Assembly (NCBI GenBank): GCA_028293745.1
Contig: JAQGOF010000127.1
Coordinates: 1 to 64,000 of the forward strand
Source: Gammaproteobacteria bacterium
GTDB taxonomy: Bacteria; Pseudomonadota; Gammaproteobacteria; Steroidobacterales; Steroidobacteraceae
Reading direction: 5' to 3'
Length of the DNA stretch: 64,000 nucleotides
Position numbers and translations under genes: made by a program. The notes beneath the pieces are model-generated. The model searched no databases, was not told where the DNA came from, and saw nothing but the letters and a program-made list of their open reading frames with translations. Positions 27,208 to 37,528 of the stretch are shown in pieces (the stretch's first letter is position 1; each line of letters starts with the position of its first letter).

Positions 27208-27249
27208 CGGTTTGAAATCGCACTTCCCCCCGCATCGGACCCGAGCGCT

Positions 27250-27936
27250 TCACGCCCAAAGAGCGCGCATGCGTCCCGCAGCCATGACCCGATCAACGAC
27301 CTGCTCAATGGTGAGACCTGTCGAGTCGATCACTTCGGCATCGGGCGCGGGCTTCAATGGGGCGACCGTACGGGTCGAATCCCGCAGGTCCCGCTCGGTG
27401 ATCTCGCGCGAAAGGGCGGCAAGGCTAACATCCGACCCCTTGTCTTTCAACTGCTTATAGCGGCGAAGGGCCCGCTCGTCGGGGGTTGCGGTGAGAAATA
27501 TCTTGAGGTCGGCCCCTGGAAATACAACCGTGCCCATGTCCCGGCCGTCGGCTACCAGGCCAGGGGGCCTGGCAAAGGCACGCTGACGGTCCAGAAGCGC
27601 GCTGCGGACGCCTGGCCAGGCGGCAACGCGCGAGGCCCCCTGCCCAGCCACCTCGGACCGGATTTCGTCCGTGACGACCTCCCCTTCGAGCAGCACTAGC
27701 TCGCCCCCATCGGGTGTGACCTCAAACCGGACGTCCAGGGAGGCTGCAACCCGGGCGTGACCTTCCACATCATCGGGCTTCAATCCCCGTTTGAGCCCCG
27801 CGAGCGCCACGAGGCGGTACAGGGCTCCGCTATCCAGAAAGTGCCAGCCGAGTCGGATGGCAACTGCGCGGCTGATCGTTCCTTTGCCGGACCCGCTGGG
27901 GCCGTCGATCGTCACAATCGGTGTGCGTGGCGTCAT
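27250..27936 (-). CDS. cmk: cytidylate kinase
   Basis: Protein of 228 residues that phosphorylates CMP and dCMP using ATP. The P-loop GPSGSGKGT is at residues 12-20. Other marks are [16 protein letters not shown], the [11 protein letters not shown] segment, and the lid with [13 protein letters not shown]. Length and order match the family. It sits between aroA (15-base gap) and rpsA, as in most gammaproteobacteria. Confidence 0.96.
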   Translation of the reverse strand: MTPRTPIVTIDGPSGSGKGTISRAVAIRLGWHFLDSGALYRLVALAGLKRGLKPDDVEGHARVAASLDVRFEVTPDGGELVLLEGEVVTDEIRSEVAGQGASRVAAWPGVRSALLDRQRAFARPPGLVADGRDMGTVVFPGADLKIFLTATPDERALRRYKQLKDKGSDVSLAALSREITERDLRDSTRTVAPLKPAPDAEVIDSTGLTIEQVVDRVMAAGRMRALWA

Positions 27937-27951
27937 TCCGGAAAGCGTGGG

Positions 27952-29259
27952 TCAGGCGGTCTCGATCCGCAAGCCCGCAGCACGAGCGATCTCGACGAAG
28001 CCGGGAAACGAGGTTGCCACATTCGCGGTATCCAGGATTTCGATCTCTTCCCGCGCCCGCAGGCTGGCCACCGCAAAGGCCATTGCGATCCGGTGATCGC
28101 TTCTGCTGTCCACCGTGCCACCCTTGAAGCCATCGCCCCCGCGAATCGAGAGGCCGTCGGGGTACAGACGGTTCTGCACTCCGAGGACCGTCAAGCCGTC
28201 GGCCATGGCCGCCAGACGATCCGTCTCTTTGACCCGCAGCTCTTCGGCTCCCCTGACGAGGGTTTCGCCTTCGGCACAGGCGGCGGCGATGAAGAACACC
28301 GGGAACTCGTCTATCGACAACGGTACGAGGCTCTCGGACACCCGGATGCCTTTCAGGCGACTCTTGCGGACCTCCAGATCGGCGATCGGCTCGGCATTCG
28401 TCCCGTCCTCCGGATGGGCATGGATTTTGATGTCCGCTCCCATTTGCAGCAGGAGCTCCAGGAGACCGGTGCGAGTCGGGTTGATGCCTACGTTGCGCAA
28501 AAGCAGCGGCTTTTCGGCTGCCAGGCATCCCGCGACGAGGAAGAATGCAGCGGACGAGAAGTCAGCGGGAACCACGATCTCGGTCCCACGCAAGGTCTGG
28601 CCGCCCTCGATGGCAGCGGTCGCGCCCTGTTGGACCACGTTGACCCCGAATGCACGCAACATTCTTTCGGTGTGGTCTCGTGTCGGGGTCGGCTCGGTCA
28701 CACGTGTGCAGCCGGAGGCCTGCAGTCCAGCGAGCAATACAGCCGATTTGACCTGCGCGCTCGCGACCGGCAGGGCATAGTCGATCGCGTTCATCCGTGT
28801 GCTGCCCCGAATCTCAACGGGCGGCCGGCCGTTTTGCGTCTGTATGTTCGCGCCCATCAGCCTGAGAGGCGTCGCCACGCGCTCCATCGGGCGGCGCATC
28901 AGCGATTCGTCACCTATCAACGTTGAATCGAAGTTCTGCGGCGCGAGCAGTCCCATCGAAAGGCGCATTGCCGTGCCTGCATTCCCCATATCGAGAGGGG
29001 CGGAGGCAGCACTCAAGGCCTTCGGACCGACGCCGTGTACGATCACGTGTTGGTCCTGGGGACGTTCGATGCGCACACCCAGGGCCTGCAAGGCGCGCAG
29101 CGTAGCCAGGCAATCTTCGCCCGCCAGGAACCCGGTGATGTCGGTGATGCCCTGCGCAATTCCTCCCAACATCAAGGCGCGATGGGAGATCGATTTATCG
29201 CCGGGAACCGTCAGCTCACCCGCGGCCGCACCGCCCGGACCTGCGTGATAGTTCGCCAT
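27952..29259 (-). CDS. aroA: 3-phosphoshikimate 1-carboxyvinyltransferase (EPSP synthase)
   Basis: Protein of 435 residues, the sixth step of the shikimate pathway: shikimate-3-phosphate plus PEP gives EPSP. Signatures are ELTVPGDKSISHRALMLGGI at the N-terminus, LDMGNAGTAMRLSMGLLA, SAQVKSAVLLAGL, and RVKETDRLAAM. The NAGTAMR form, with Ala after the Gly of NAG-TAMR region in place, resembles the usual glyphosate-sensitive or class II-like enzymes; I do not assign a class. ATG 29259 (MANYHAGPGG) starts 2 bases after the pheA stop. In Pseudomonas relatives aroA is fused to tyrA; here it stands alone. Confidence 0.95.
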   Translation of the reverse strand: MANYHAGPGGAAAGELTVPGDKSISHRALMLGGIAQGITDITGFLAGEDCLATLRALQALGVRIERPQDQHVIVHGVGPKALSAASAPLDMGNAGTAMRLSMGLLAPQNFDSTLIGDESLMRRPMERVATPLRLMGANIQTQNGRPPVEIRGSTRMNAIDYALPVASAQVKSAVLLAGLQASGCTRVTEPTPTRDHTERMLRAFGVNVVQQGATAAIEGGQTLRGTEIVVPADFSSAAFFLVAGCLAAEKPLLLRNVGINPTRTGLLELLLQMGADIKIHAHPEDGTNAEPIADLEVRKSRLKGIRVSESLVPLSIDEFPVFFIAAACAEGETLVRGAEELRVKETDRLAAMADGLTVLGVQNRLYPDGLSIRGGDGFKGGTVDSRSDHRIAMAFAVASLRAREEIEILDTANVATSFPGFVEIARAAGLRIETA

Positions 29260-29261
29260 GT

Positions 29262-30404
29262 TCAAACCACCGCGCGGGGGTAAGAGCCGAGAATGCGAAA
29301 CAGCGAGGAACGCTTCTTCAACTCTTCCAGCGCCTTCGCGACATGCGCATCGTCCGCATGACCTTCGATATCGATGAAGAACACGTAGTCCCACTTCTTC
29401 CGATGCGAGGGACGCGACTCGATCCGTGTCATGCTGACCCGATGGTCTGATAGAGGTTGCAGCAGGCGGTGCAGCGCACCGGGCGAATCGGTGTGGCTGA
29501 TCGATATCAGCAGCGTCGTCCGGTCCTCGCCGCTGGGAGTGAACAACTTGCGGCCCAGAACGAAAAAGCGCGTCGTGTTATCTGGACGGTCCTCGATTTC
29601 CGCGGCCAATATCTTGAGGCCGTACACCTCGGCCGCTGTCTCGCCGGCAATTGCCGCGGTTCCCTTCTCGTCACGGGCGCGCCGCGCGCCTTCCGCGTTG
29701 CTCGAAACAGGAACCCGCTCGACGTTGGGCAGATGCTCATCCAGCCACACCCGGCATTGGGCCAGCGACTGGGTATGCGAGCAGATCCGCACGATGCGGC
29801 CCAGCGATCCCATCAACCCCATGACGGAATGATGGATGCGCAGCTCGACTTCCCCGCAGATTTTCAGCGGCGATGCGAGGAACCGGTCCAACGTATGATT
29901 GACCGTCCCTTCGGTGGAATTCTCGATGGGCACGACGCCGAAGTCAGCACTGGCGGCCTCCACCTCGTGGAAGACCTCATCTATGGAAGCCAGCGGCAGG
30001 CCGCGCACGGAATGACCGAAGTGCGTCAGGACCGCAGCCTGGGTGAAGGTCCCTTCCGGCCCGAGGAAAGCAACCTTCAACGGCTCCTGCTGGGCAAGAC
30101 AGGCTGACATGATCTCGCGAAACAGCCGCAGGATCTCCTCATCCCGCAGCGGCCCGTTGTTACGCGCCCGGGCCATGCGAAGCACCTGTGCCTCGCGCTC
30201 CGGACGATAGAAATCAACGGTCTTGCCCTCGCGGGTCTTCGAGATCCCGACCAGTTGGGCCAGGCGTGCGCGATCATTGATCAGCGCATGGATCTTCTCG
30301 TCGATGGTGTCGATCTGGCCGCGCACCTTCTCCAGGTCGAGGGGTGCGGCGGCAGGCCCCTTCCCGGTAGATGATTGCGCGGTAACCTTCTTACCGCGAG
30401 CCAT
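29262..30404 (-). CDS. pheA: bifunctional chorismate mutase / prephenate dehydratase (P-protein)
   Basis: Protein of 380 residues. An AroQ chorismate mutase domain (about 20-105, VRGQIDTIDEKIHALINDRA, QVLRMARARNNG) is followed by prephenate dehydratase (about 110-290, VAFLGPEGTFTQAAVLTHFG, NSTEGTVNHTLD) and a C-terminal ACT domain (about 300-375, SPGALHRLLQPLSDHRVSMT, IESRPSHRKKWDYVFFID), the phenylalanine feedback site. It converts chorismate to phenylpyruvate. ATG 30404 shares its first base with the serA stop (TGATG), so the two are translationally coupled. Confidence 0.95.
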   Translation of the reverse strand: MARGKKVTAQSSTGKGPAAAPLDLEKVRGQIDTIDEKIHALINDRARLAQLVGISKTREGKTVDFYRPEREAQVLRMARARNNGPLRDEEILRLFREIMSACLAQQEPLKVAFLGPEGTFTQAAVLTHFGHSVRGLPLASIDEVFHEVEAASADFGVVPIENSTEGTVNHTLDRFLASPLKICGEVELRIHHSVMGLMGSLGRIVRICSHTQSLAQCRVWLDEHLPNVERVPVSSNAEGARRARDEKGTAAIAGETAAEVYGLKILAAEIEDRPDNTTRFFVLGRKLFTPSGEDRTTLLISISHTDSPGALHRLLQPLSDHRVSMTRIESRPSHRKKWDYVFFIDIEGHADDAHVAKALEELKKRSSLFRILGSYPRAVV

Positions 30405-31573
30405 CAAACTATCCGGGCGGATAACACGCCCTCGATCCCCCGGATCTGGCGAAGAATCTCCTCGCTCACCGCGCCATCAGTGTCGATAAGGGTGTACGCG
30501 TACTCCCCGCGCGACTTGTTCAGCAGGTCCGCGATGTTGATTCGCGCCGCCGCAAGACAGGTCGAGATCTGGCCTACCATGTTCGGGACGTTGCTGTTGG
30601 CGATGACGATCCGCGTCGTGTTGGGCGCGCGCGGCATGACGCTTTCAGGATAGTTGACGCTGTTGCGGATGTTGCCGTTTTCCAGGAAATCCCGCACCTG
30701 CTCGGAAACCATGACTGCACAGTTCTCTTCGGCTTCCCCGGTAGAGGCGCCCAGATGCGGCAGCGTAATGACTTTCGCGTGATCCTTCAGGGCGTTGTTC
30801 GGGAAATCACAGACATAGGAAAGCAGCCGGCCCGCGTCCAATGCGGCCACGATCGCTGCATCATCGACGATCGCGGCACGCGCGAAGTTCAGAATGATGC
30901 CGCTCTTCTTCATGAGCTTGAGGCGGGCCTCGCTCACCAGCTTCCGGGTCTGATCGTTGAGGGGCACGTGCACGGTGATCGCATCCGCCCGCGCGAACAG
31001 ATCATCGAGCGACAGTGCCTGCTCGACGCTCGAAGACAGCTGCCAGGCGCGCTGCACGGTGATCTGCGGGTCATAACCCAGAACCTTCATGCCGAGTGCG
31101 AGCGCCGAGTTGGCCACCTCCACTCCAATCGCTCCCAGCCCCACGACACCCAGCGTGCGGCCGGGAAGCTCGAAGCCTACGAACTTCTTCTTGCCCTTCT
31201 CCACCGCTTCGTCAATTGCATGATCGTCGCCGTTCAGCGAGCGCGAGAACGACCATGCGGGACAGATGTTGCGTGCCGCGAGAAACAGGCCCGCGAGCAC
31301 CAGCTCCTTGACCGCGTTCGCATTGGCGCCCGGCGAGTTGAAGACCGGGATGCCGCGCTTGCTGAGCTCGGCCACCGGAATGTTGTTGACTCCCGCGCCG
31401 GCGCGGCCGACCGCGCGCACCGAATCGGAGATCGGCGTGCCGTGCATGTCGGCCGAGCGCACCAGGATGGCATCCGGATGGTCGAGGTCCGAAGCGATTT
31501 CGTATCGATCCCGCGGCAGGCGTTCCAGGCCACGGGCGCTGATGTTGTTCAGAGTCAGGATTCGGTAACGCAT
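30404..31573 (-). CDS. serA: D-3-phosphoglycerate dehydrogenase
   Basis: Protein of 389 residues. It oxidises 3-phosphoglycerate to phosphohydroxypyruvate with NAD, the first step to serine. The Rossmann motif GVVGLGAIGVEVAN is in place. The substrate Arg is in NFARAAIVDD, and the catalytic His in LPHLGASTGEAEENC. A short ACT-like domain of about 75 residues ends the protein (RINIADLLNKSRGEYAYTLID), as in the shorter bacterial forms. It is inserted between serC and pheA, next to the enzyme that uses its product. ATG 31573 lacks a strong ribosome site, so it may depend on coupling to serC. Confidence 0.94.
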   Translation of the reverse strand: MRYRILTLNNISARGLERLPRDRYEIASDLDHPDAILVRSADMHGTPISDSVRAVGRAGAGVNNIPVAELSKRGIPVFNSPGANANAVKELVLAGLFLAARNICPAWSFSRSLNGDDHAIDEAVEKGKKKFVGFELPGRTLGVVGLGAIGVEVANSALALGMKVLGYDPQITVQRAWQLSSSVEQALSLDDLFARADAITVHVPLNDQTRKLVSEARLKLMKKSGIILNFARAAIVDDAAIVAALDAGRLLSYVCDFPNNALKDHAKVITLPHLGASTGEAEENCAVMVSEQVRDFLENGNIRNSVNYPESVMPRAPNTTRIVIANSNVPNMVGQISTCLAAARINIADLLNKSRGEYAYTLIDTDGAVSEEILRQIRGIEGVLSARIV

Positions 31574-31583
31574 GGGCAACGTT

Positions 31584-32663
31584 TCAGCCGTGACGGCGTT
31601 GAAACTCCTTCATGAATGCGGCGAGTGCCTGGACTCCCTCGAGTGGCATCGCATTGTAAATGCTGGCGCGCATGCCGCCCACCGAGCGGTGGCCTTCCAG
31701 GTTGGTGAGCCCGGCAGCGCCGGCTTCGCTCAAAAATGTTTTATCGAGCTCCGGCTTCGCGAGCGTGAACGGTATGTTCATCCACGAGCGTGCGTTCTTT
31801 GACACTGGATTGCGGTAAAACCCGGAATCATCGATGGCCCGATACAACGTATCGGCCTTGGCGCGATTGCGCTCGCCCATCGCGGCGAGCCCGCCGAGGG
31901 ACTTGAGCCACTTGAACACGAGGCCTGCAAAGTACCAGCCGAAAGTCGGGGGCGTGTTGAGCATGGAGCCTTCATCGGCCATGGCCTTGAAGTCCCAGAC
32001 CGAGGGGGTGCCGGGACGCGCCTTGCCGATCAGGTCTTCGCGGACGATCACGACACACAGGCCGGACGGACCGATGTTTTTCTGCGCGCCCGCGTAAATG
32101 AGGCCAAACTTCGACACATCGATGGGCCGCGACAGGATCGTCGAGGACATGTCCGCCAACAGCGGCACGCCGCCGGTTGCCGGCACATAGGGAAATTCCA
32201 CGCCTCCAATGGTTTCATTGGGCGTGTAGTGAACGTAGGCTGCGCCGGCAGTCAGTTTCAACGAGCCCTGCCCGGGTACGGTGCAGTAGCTCGAGGCCGC
32301 CTCGTCGGCCGCCACGTTGACCTTCGTCAGACGCTTGGCTTCGCCGATCGCCTTTTTCGACCAGGCACCGGTGTTGATGTAGTCAACGGTGGAGTCCGCC
32401 GTCGCAAGATTCAGCGGGATGGCCGAAAACTGGCCTGTGGCTCCGCCCTGCAGGAACAGTACCTTGTAGCTGTCCGGCACACCCAGCAGCTCGCGCAGCA
32501 AGCTCTCCGCCTCCTGCGCAACACCGATGAAGGCCTTGCTGCGATGACTGACCTCCATGACGGACATGCCGGACCCACGCCAGTCAATCAGCTCGTCACG
32601 AACCTGTTGCAGAACTTCCAGGGGCAGCGTAGCCGGCCCCGCGGCGAAATTGTAAACACGCAC
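31584..32663 (-). CDS. serC: phosphoserine aminotransferase
   Basis: Protein of 359 residues. It transaminates phosphohydroxypyruvate to phosphoserine and also acts in pyridoxine synthesis. It begins RVYNFAAGPATLPLEVLQQV, the classic SerC N-terminus, which fixes the start at GTG 32663 with AAGGG about ten bases upstream; an upstream in-frame ATG would add about 20 non-conserved residues. The pyridoxal-phosphate Lys lies in LIYAGAQKNIGPSG. It directly precedes serA (10-base gap) and follows gyrA by 106 bases. Confidence 0.95.
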   Translation of the reverse strand: MRVYNFAAGPATLPLEVLQQVRDELIDWRGSGMSVMEVSHRSKAFIGVAQEAESLLRELLGVPDSYKVLFLQGGATGQFSAIPLNLATADSTVDYINTGAWSKKAIGEAKRLTKVNVAADEAASSYCTVPGQGSLKLTAGAAYVHYTPNETIGGVEFPYVPATGGVPLLADMSSTILSRPIDVSKFGLIYAGAQKNIGPSGLCVVIVREDLIGKARPGTPSVWDFKAMADEGSMLNTPPTFGWYFAGLVFKWLKSLGGLAAMGERNRAKADTLYRAIDDSGFYRNPVSKNARSWMNIPFTLAKPELDKTFLSEAGAAGLTNLEGHRSVGGMRASIYNAMPLEGVQALAAFMKEFQRRHG

Positions 32664-32769
32664 GGCGGAATACCCTTTTCGGGCTCGAGTGGCTTCAGGG
32701 AGTCCGCCATTGCGGGCGGACAACGAATACTACCAACGGAATGTCGCCATCGTCATAACTTTTGGCGCT

Positions 32770-35400
32770 TTAGTTCTCGCTATCGGGCGGACTTTCCGCC
32801 AGCGGCTCTGCACCTTCTGCGGGCGTCGCGGTGAGGTCCCCGGAGGCAGCTTCGTCGACTACTTCGCCCTCCAGGTGCTCGATACGCTCGATGCCGGTCA
32901 ACCGCTCGCCCTCAGCGAGCCGGATCAGCCGCACGCCTTGCGTGTTGCGCCCGAGTACCGATATCTCGTCCACCGGTGTTCGAACGAGCGTGCCGGTCGA
33001 GCTGATCAGCATGATTTCCTGACCGGCAACCACCTGCAGCGCAGCCACGGTCGTGCCGTTGCGATCGGAAGTTTGCAGCGCAATCACGCCCTGGCCGCCG
33101 CGGCCGTGCGACGGAAACTCTTCCAGAGGGGTCAGCTTTCCGTAACCGGTGGCCGAGGCTGTCAGAACGTTTCCTTCGCCAACCACGATCAAGGCAATGA
33201 GCTCCTGTCCCTCGCCGAGCTTGATGCCACGGACACCCGCAGCCTCGCGGCCCATCGGGCGCACTTCCTCTTCGTGGAAGCGGATGGCTTTGCCGCCGCT
33301 CGAGACCAGGATGACCTCGCGCTGCGAGTCGGTGAGCGCAACACCCACGAGCCGGTCGTTGTCGCGCAGATCGACACCGATGATTCCACTCGAGCGGGGG
33401 CGCGAGAAGGCCGTGAGCGGGGTCTTCTTCACAGTGCCCTGGCTGGTCGCCATGAACACGAAATGCTGCTCGTCATATTGCTTGATGGGCAGCAGCGCGT
33501 TGATCTTCTCGCCCTCGCCCAGCGGCAGCAGATTCACCATGGGACGACCGCGGGCATTGCGTCCCGCCTGTGGCACTTCGTATACCTTCAGCCAGTAGAC
33601 TTTGCCGCGGTTGGAGAAGCACAGCACAGTGTCATGTGTGTTCGCTACGAACAGCTTCTCCACGAAATCTTCGTCTTTCACCGAAGTCGCCGCTTTACCG
33701 CGGCCGCCACGGCGTTGGGTCTGATATTCAGTCAGCGGTTGCGACTTCGCGTAACCCGTGTGCGACAACGTGACCACGACGTCCTGCGGCTCGATCAGAT
33801 CCTCGGTCGTCAGGTTCAGATGATCTCGGTTGATTTCGGTCCGCCGGGCATCGCCATACGCCTCGCGGATCTCGATGAGCTCGTCGCGAACGACCTGCGT
33901 GAGCCGCTCGGGCCGCGCCAGGATGTCGCCCAGATCGCGGATCTTCTCCAATAGCTCCTTGTACTCGGCGATGATCTTGTCCTGCTCGAGCCCTGTCAGG
34001 CGGTGCAGGCGCATGTCCAGGATCGCCTGGGCCTGAGCCTCGGAGAGATGGTACCCGCTGCCGTTCAGTCCAAAATCCGCGGCCAGTCCGTTCGGACGAG
34101 TGGAAATCGCGCCGGCGCCATCGAGAAGCTGCGGGACGATTCCCGCCGGCCACGGACGCGCCAGCAATGACGTACGCGCCTCAGCAGGTGACGGCGCCGC
34201 CTTGATCAACGTGATGATGTCGTCGATGTTCGCAAGCGCAATCGCAAGTCCTTCGAGGATATGAGCGCGCTCGCGGGCCTTGGCGAGATCGTAGATCGTC
34301 CGGCGGGTAACAACTTCGCGCCGATGCCGGATGAACGCATCCAGCATCTCTTTCAGAGACATCAACTTTGGCTGCCCGTCCTGCAAGGCGACCATGTTGA
34401 TGCCAAACACCGTTTCCATCGGTGTCTGCGCGTAGAGGTTGTTGAGGACGATCTCGGTTACCTCACCGCGCTTGAGCTCGATGACGATCCGCATGCCGTC
34501 CTTGTCGGACTCGTCACGCAGACCGTCGGAGGCGATACCGTCGAGCAGTTTCTCGCGAACGAGTTGCGCAATGCGCTCGATCAGCCTCGCCTTGTTGACC
34601 TGAAACGGCAGCTCCGTGACGATGATAGCCTGTCGATCACCTTTACCGACGTCCTCGATCGACACGCGCGCGCGCACAGACAATCGCCCGCGCCCGGTTC
34701 GATATGCGGTCGCGATTTCCTGTGCGCCGTTGATGATTCCGGCAGTCGGGAAATCCGGCCCCGGCACATACTGCATGAGTGCCGCAAGCGGCAACGAGGG
34801 GTCATCCAGCAGCGCGAGGCATGCGTTGACGATTTCGGTCAGGTTGTGGGGCGGGATGTTGGTCGCCATGCCCACCGCGATGCCCGTCTGGCCGTTGACC
34901 AGCAGGTTGGGGATGCGGGCAGGCAGGACCGAGGGCTCAGTCTCGGATTCGTCGTAGTTCGGGGTGAAATCGACCGTTTCCTTGTCGATGTCAGCGAGCA
35001 GCTCGCTCGCGATGCGCGACATGCGTACTTCGGTGTAGCGCATGGCCGCGGGCGCGTCGCCATCGACCGAGCCGAAATTGCCCTGACCGTCCACGAGCAA
35101 ATAGCGCATGGAAAACGGCTGCGCCATGCGAACGATAGTGTCGTAGACGGCCGTATCGCCGTGCGGATGGTATTTACCGATAACGTCGCCGACGACGCGC
35201 GCGGACTTCTTGTAGGACTTGTTCCAGTCATTGCCGAGCTCCCGCATGGCGTGCAGGACGCGACGATGGACGGGCTTCAGGCCGTCGCGTACGTCGGGCA
35301 GTGCGCGCCCGACGATCACGCTCATGGCATAGTCGAGATAGGACTGCCGCATCTCGTCTTCGAGAGTGACGGTCAGAATTTCGCGTGCAATTTCGGCCAT
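32770..35400 (-). CDS. gyrA: DNA gyrase subunit A
   Basis: Protein of 876 residues, the DNA-breaking subunit of gyrase. It starts [17 protein letters not shown], the catalytic Tyr is in [11 protein letters not shown], and the GyrA box is QRRGGRGK ahead of the C-terminal wrapping domain. In the quinolone region the sequence is [11 protein letters not shown], so Thr stands at the position equivalent to E. coli Ser83, as in Pseudomonas aeruginosa wild type, and Asp87 is kept. ATG 35400 has no strong ribosome site; the track upstream to 35580 is not conserved. The C-terminal tail is acidic. It is divergent from the MtaD-like gene, with 112 bases between. Confidence 0.97.
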   Translation of the reverse strand: MAEIAREILTVTLEDEMRQSYLDYAMSVIVGRALPDVRDGLKPVHRRVLHAMRELGNDWNKSYKKSARVVGDVIGKYHPHGDTAVYDTIVRMAQPFSMRYLLVDGQGNFGSVDGDAPAAMRYTEVRMSRIASELLADIDKETVDFTPNYDESETEPSVLPARIPNLLVNGQTGIAVGMATNIPPHNLTEIVNACLALLDDPSLPLAALMQYVPGPDFPTAGIINGAQEIATAYRTGRGRLSVRARVSIEDVGKGDRQAIIVTELPFQVNKARLIERIAQLVREKLLDGIASDGLRDESDKDGMRIVIELKRGEVTEIVLNNLYAQTPMETVFGINMVALQDGQPKLMSLKEMLDAFIRHRREVVTRRTIYDLAKARERAHILEGLAIALANIDDIITLIKAAPSPAEARTSLLARPWPAGIVPQLLDGAGAISTRPNGLAADFGLNGSGYHLSEAQAQAILDMRLHRLTGLEQDKIIAEYKELLEKIRDLGDILARPERLTQVVRDELIEIREAYGDARRTEINRDHLNLTTEDLIEPQDVVVTLSHTGYAKSQPLTEYQTQRRGGRGKAATSVKDEDFVEKLFVANTHDTVLCFSNRGKVYWLKVYEVPQAGRNARGRPMVNLLPLGEGEKINALLPIKQYDEQHFVFMATSQGTVKKTPLTAFSRPRSSGIIGVDLRDNDRLVGVALTDSQREVILVSSGGKAIRFHEEEVRPMGREAAGVRGIKLGEGQELIALIVVGEGNVLTASATGYGKLTPLEEFPSHGRGGQGVIALQTSDRNGTTVAALQVVAGQEIMLISSTGTLVRTPVDEISVLGRNTQGVRLIRLAEGERLTGIERIEHLEGEVVDEAASGDLTATPAEGAEPLAESPPDSEN

Positions 35401-35512
35401 TAAAAAAAGGCGCCCACAAAGGCTTGGTGAAAACGCCAATCTTAACACATAGGCACGTTCTCGACCCCTTTCGATATACTGCGCACTGCCATTTTCAAGC
35501 GCTTTCGCGCAA

Positions 35513-36796
35513 ATGCCGCCTGAACCCGCAGATCTGCTGATAGAAGCCCGCTGGGTGCTGCCGATAGCGCCTGTCAACACCGTGCTCGCGGATCACGCCG
35601 TGGCCGTCACGTCGGGCCGGATCGTCGCTTTGGGGCCCATTGCGCAGATGAATGCGCGTTTCGAGCCGCGCGAGCGAGTGGTCCGTCGCGACCATGCGTT
35701 GCTGCCCGGATTCGTCAACGCGCACACACGTGCAGCCATGACGTTGTTTCGTGGGCTGCCTGTCCGCGGGCCACGGTCCCGGTGGCTCCGAGAGACAGTG
35801 CGTGCGGCTGAACAACGCTGCCTGAGTCCCGATTTCGTGCGCGAGGGAACGCAGCTGGCGATTGCAGAAATGTTGCGGGCGGGGATTACGTCATTTGCGG
35901 ACATGTATTCGTTTCCGGAAGAGGCCGCGCGCGCTGCGTCTGCGGCTCGCGTGCGTGCTGCAATCGGACTACCTGTCGCTGACGCGCCTAGTGTTTGGGC
36001 CGATAGCGCCACTGCGTACTTCGAGAAGGCGGAACAACTCTGGGACGAGTACAAGGCGGATCCCTGGGTGTGTCTCTACTTTGCGCCGCACGACGCCGCC
36101 GAGGTCTCGGATGAGACCCTGATCAGAGTGCGGCGCGTCGCCGATGAATTGGATGCCCGCGTCGCGATGGAATCTCCGCCGCTCCAGCGGTTGCATGAGC
36201 TGGGACTACTGCGGCCTGGCTTTACCGCGATCGGCCTGAAGGCTGGCCTGAAGAATAATGAAGATTCACCCCTCATTGCGACCACCGGAATTTGCGTGGT
36301 CGCGTGCGTGCAGTCGGCTCTCAGGCTCGGCGGTGGTGCCGCGTCGATTGCGCAATTGCCCCTTTCGAGCATGGTGGGGCAACACGTGACCGTGGGGTTT
36401 GGCACGGGCGACCCGCCCAGCGTCGGGGCGCTCGACTTACTCGCCGAGGGGCGCGTGGCAGCGCTGATCGACAATGGTCTGACTGCGGGAGAGACGCTGC
36501 GCATGGCGACCCTCGGTGGCGCAACGGCCCTTGGGCTTGGTCCCGTGACGGGCTCGATCGAACCCGGCAAATACGCCGACCTGGTCTGCTTCGATCTGAA
36601 TCGACTTTCATGTCAGCCGACATTGCGAATACCCGAGTCAATCTTGTTCGGCGCAGCGCGCGAGCAAGTAAGCGACGTATGGACCTCGGGCCGCGCTGCT
36701 GTCGCTGGCGGCCACGTCCTTGCGTTTGACGAGCAGGAACTCACCACATTTGCCCAGAAGTGGTCGCAACGTGTGGGTACAGGAGACTTATCATGA
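35513..36796 (+). CDS. MtaD/TRZ-ATZ family amidohydrolase homologue, metal site lost
   Basis: Protein of 427 residues, full length for 5-methylthioadenosine/S-adenosylhomocysteine deaminases and at their usual gammaproteobacterial place between gyrA and ubiG. The ends are well conserved ([41 protein letters not shown]). The metal-binding residues are not. The HxH motif is H71-T-R73, with Arg in place of the second His. The expected H-x-H-x-x-E strand reads [10 protein letters not shown]. The next His pair (normally in AVH and VVHCPESN) reads AIGLKAG and VVACVQSA. The GTDGAASNN Asp segment reads GFGTGDPP. Without these it should not bind zinc or deaminate. It overlaps ubiG by ATGA, so it is still translated with it. 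Confidence 0.82.
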   Translation: MPPEPADLLIEARWVLPIAPVNTVLADHAVAVTSGRIVALGPIAQMNARFEPRERVVRRDHALLPGFVNAHTRAAMTLFRGLPVRGPRSRWLRETVRAAEQRCLSPDFVREGTQLAIAEMLRAGITSFADMYSFPEEAARAASAARVRAAIGLPVADAPSVWADSATAYFEKAEQLWDEYKADPWVCLYFAPHDAAEVSDETLIRVRRVADELDARVAMESPPLQRLHELGLLRPGFTAIGLKAGLKNNEDSPLIATTGICVVACVQSALRLGGGAASIAQLPLSSMVGQHVTVGFGTGDPPSVGALDLLAEGRVAALIDNGLTAGETLRMATLGGATALGLGPVTGSIEPGKYADLVCFDLNRLSCQPTLRIPESILFGAAREQVSDVWTSGRAAVAGGHVLAFDEQELTTFAQKWSQRVGTGDLS

Positions 36797-37509
36797 ACGT
36801 ACCCGGGACGAATGCCGATCGCAGTGAGGTCGGAAAGTTCGATTCGTTATCCAGCCGGTTCTGGGATGCACGGGGCGAGTTTCGCCCCCTCCATATCCTG
36901 AACCCCGTCCGGGCGAAATTCGTGACCGAGCGGGCGGCGATTGCCGGTGCTCGTGTCCTCGACGTGGGATGCGGCGGTGGCCTGTTGTGTGAGGCGCTGG
37001 CGCGCGCCGGTGCCCAGGTGACGGGCATCGATCTGGCGCCGGGAATGATCGAAGTCGCGCGCTTGCACGCCGCGGAGCAAGGACTCGACATCACCTACAG
37101 GGTCGTGTCCGCCGAGGAGATCGCGAGCGCAAATCCGGCCGGTTTCGATGTAGTCACCTGCATGGAGATGCTCGAGCACGTGCCGGACCCTGAGCGGATG
37201 ACAGGGACATTGGGGACGCTGGTCAGGCCAGGGGGTGCCCTGTTCATCTCCACGATCAACCGCAATTTGAAATCCTTCCTGTTGGCGATCGTTGCGGCCG
37301 AATACCTTCTCAACCTGATTCCACGGGGCACGCACGAATACGAGCGTCTGATACGGCCTTCGCAGCTGGATCGTTGGGCACGGGGCGCGGGTCTGTCGCT
37401 GCGTGAGCTTGCGGGCCTCGAATTCAATCCGCTCACCTCGAGCTGTCACCTAAGCCGCGATCCCTCGGTGAATTACCTGGCGCACCTGGAGCGGACTGCC
37501 TCCGCGTAA
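36793..37509 (+). CDS. ubiG: bifunctional 2-polyprenyl-6-hydroxyphenol methylase / 3-demethylubiquinol 3-O-methyltransferase
   Basis: Protein of 238 residues that performs both O-methylations of ubiquinone synthesis. The SAM motif is LDVGCGGGLLCEALA, followed by VTGIDLAPGMIEVA and the post-motif TCMEMLEHVPDPE. UbiG markers are the N-terminal FDSLSSRFWDARGEFRPLHI-type segment and INRNLKSFLLAIVAAEYLL, ending near PRGTHEYERLIRPSQL. The start overlaps the stop of the MtaD-like gene. In Pseudomonas mupP follows; here rmuC does. Confidence 0.96.
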   Translation: MNVPGTNADRSEVGKFDSLSSRFWDARGEFRPLHILNPVRAKFVTERAAIAGARVLDVGCGGGLLCEALARAGAQVTGIDLAPGMIEVARLHAAEQGLDITYRVVSAEEIASANPAGFDVVTCMEMLEHVPDPERMTGTLGTLVRPGGALFISTINRNLKSFLLAIVAAEYLLNLIPRGTHEYERLIRPSQLDRWARGAGLSLRELAGLEFNPLTSSCHLSRDPSVNYLAHLERTASA

Positions 37510-37528
37510 TGCCTGATGAGCGCCTGAA

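Noticed and set aside
27757-28926. 389-residue plus-strand frame opposite cmk and aroA
   Set aside because: Lies fully antisense to two unmistakable enzymes and has no recognisable domain.
34900-35250. Thr at the Ser83-equivalent position of GyrA as a resistance mutation
   Set aside because: Thr is the wild-type residue in several gammaproteobacteria, and Asp87 is intact.
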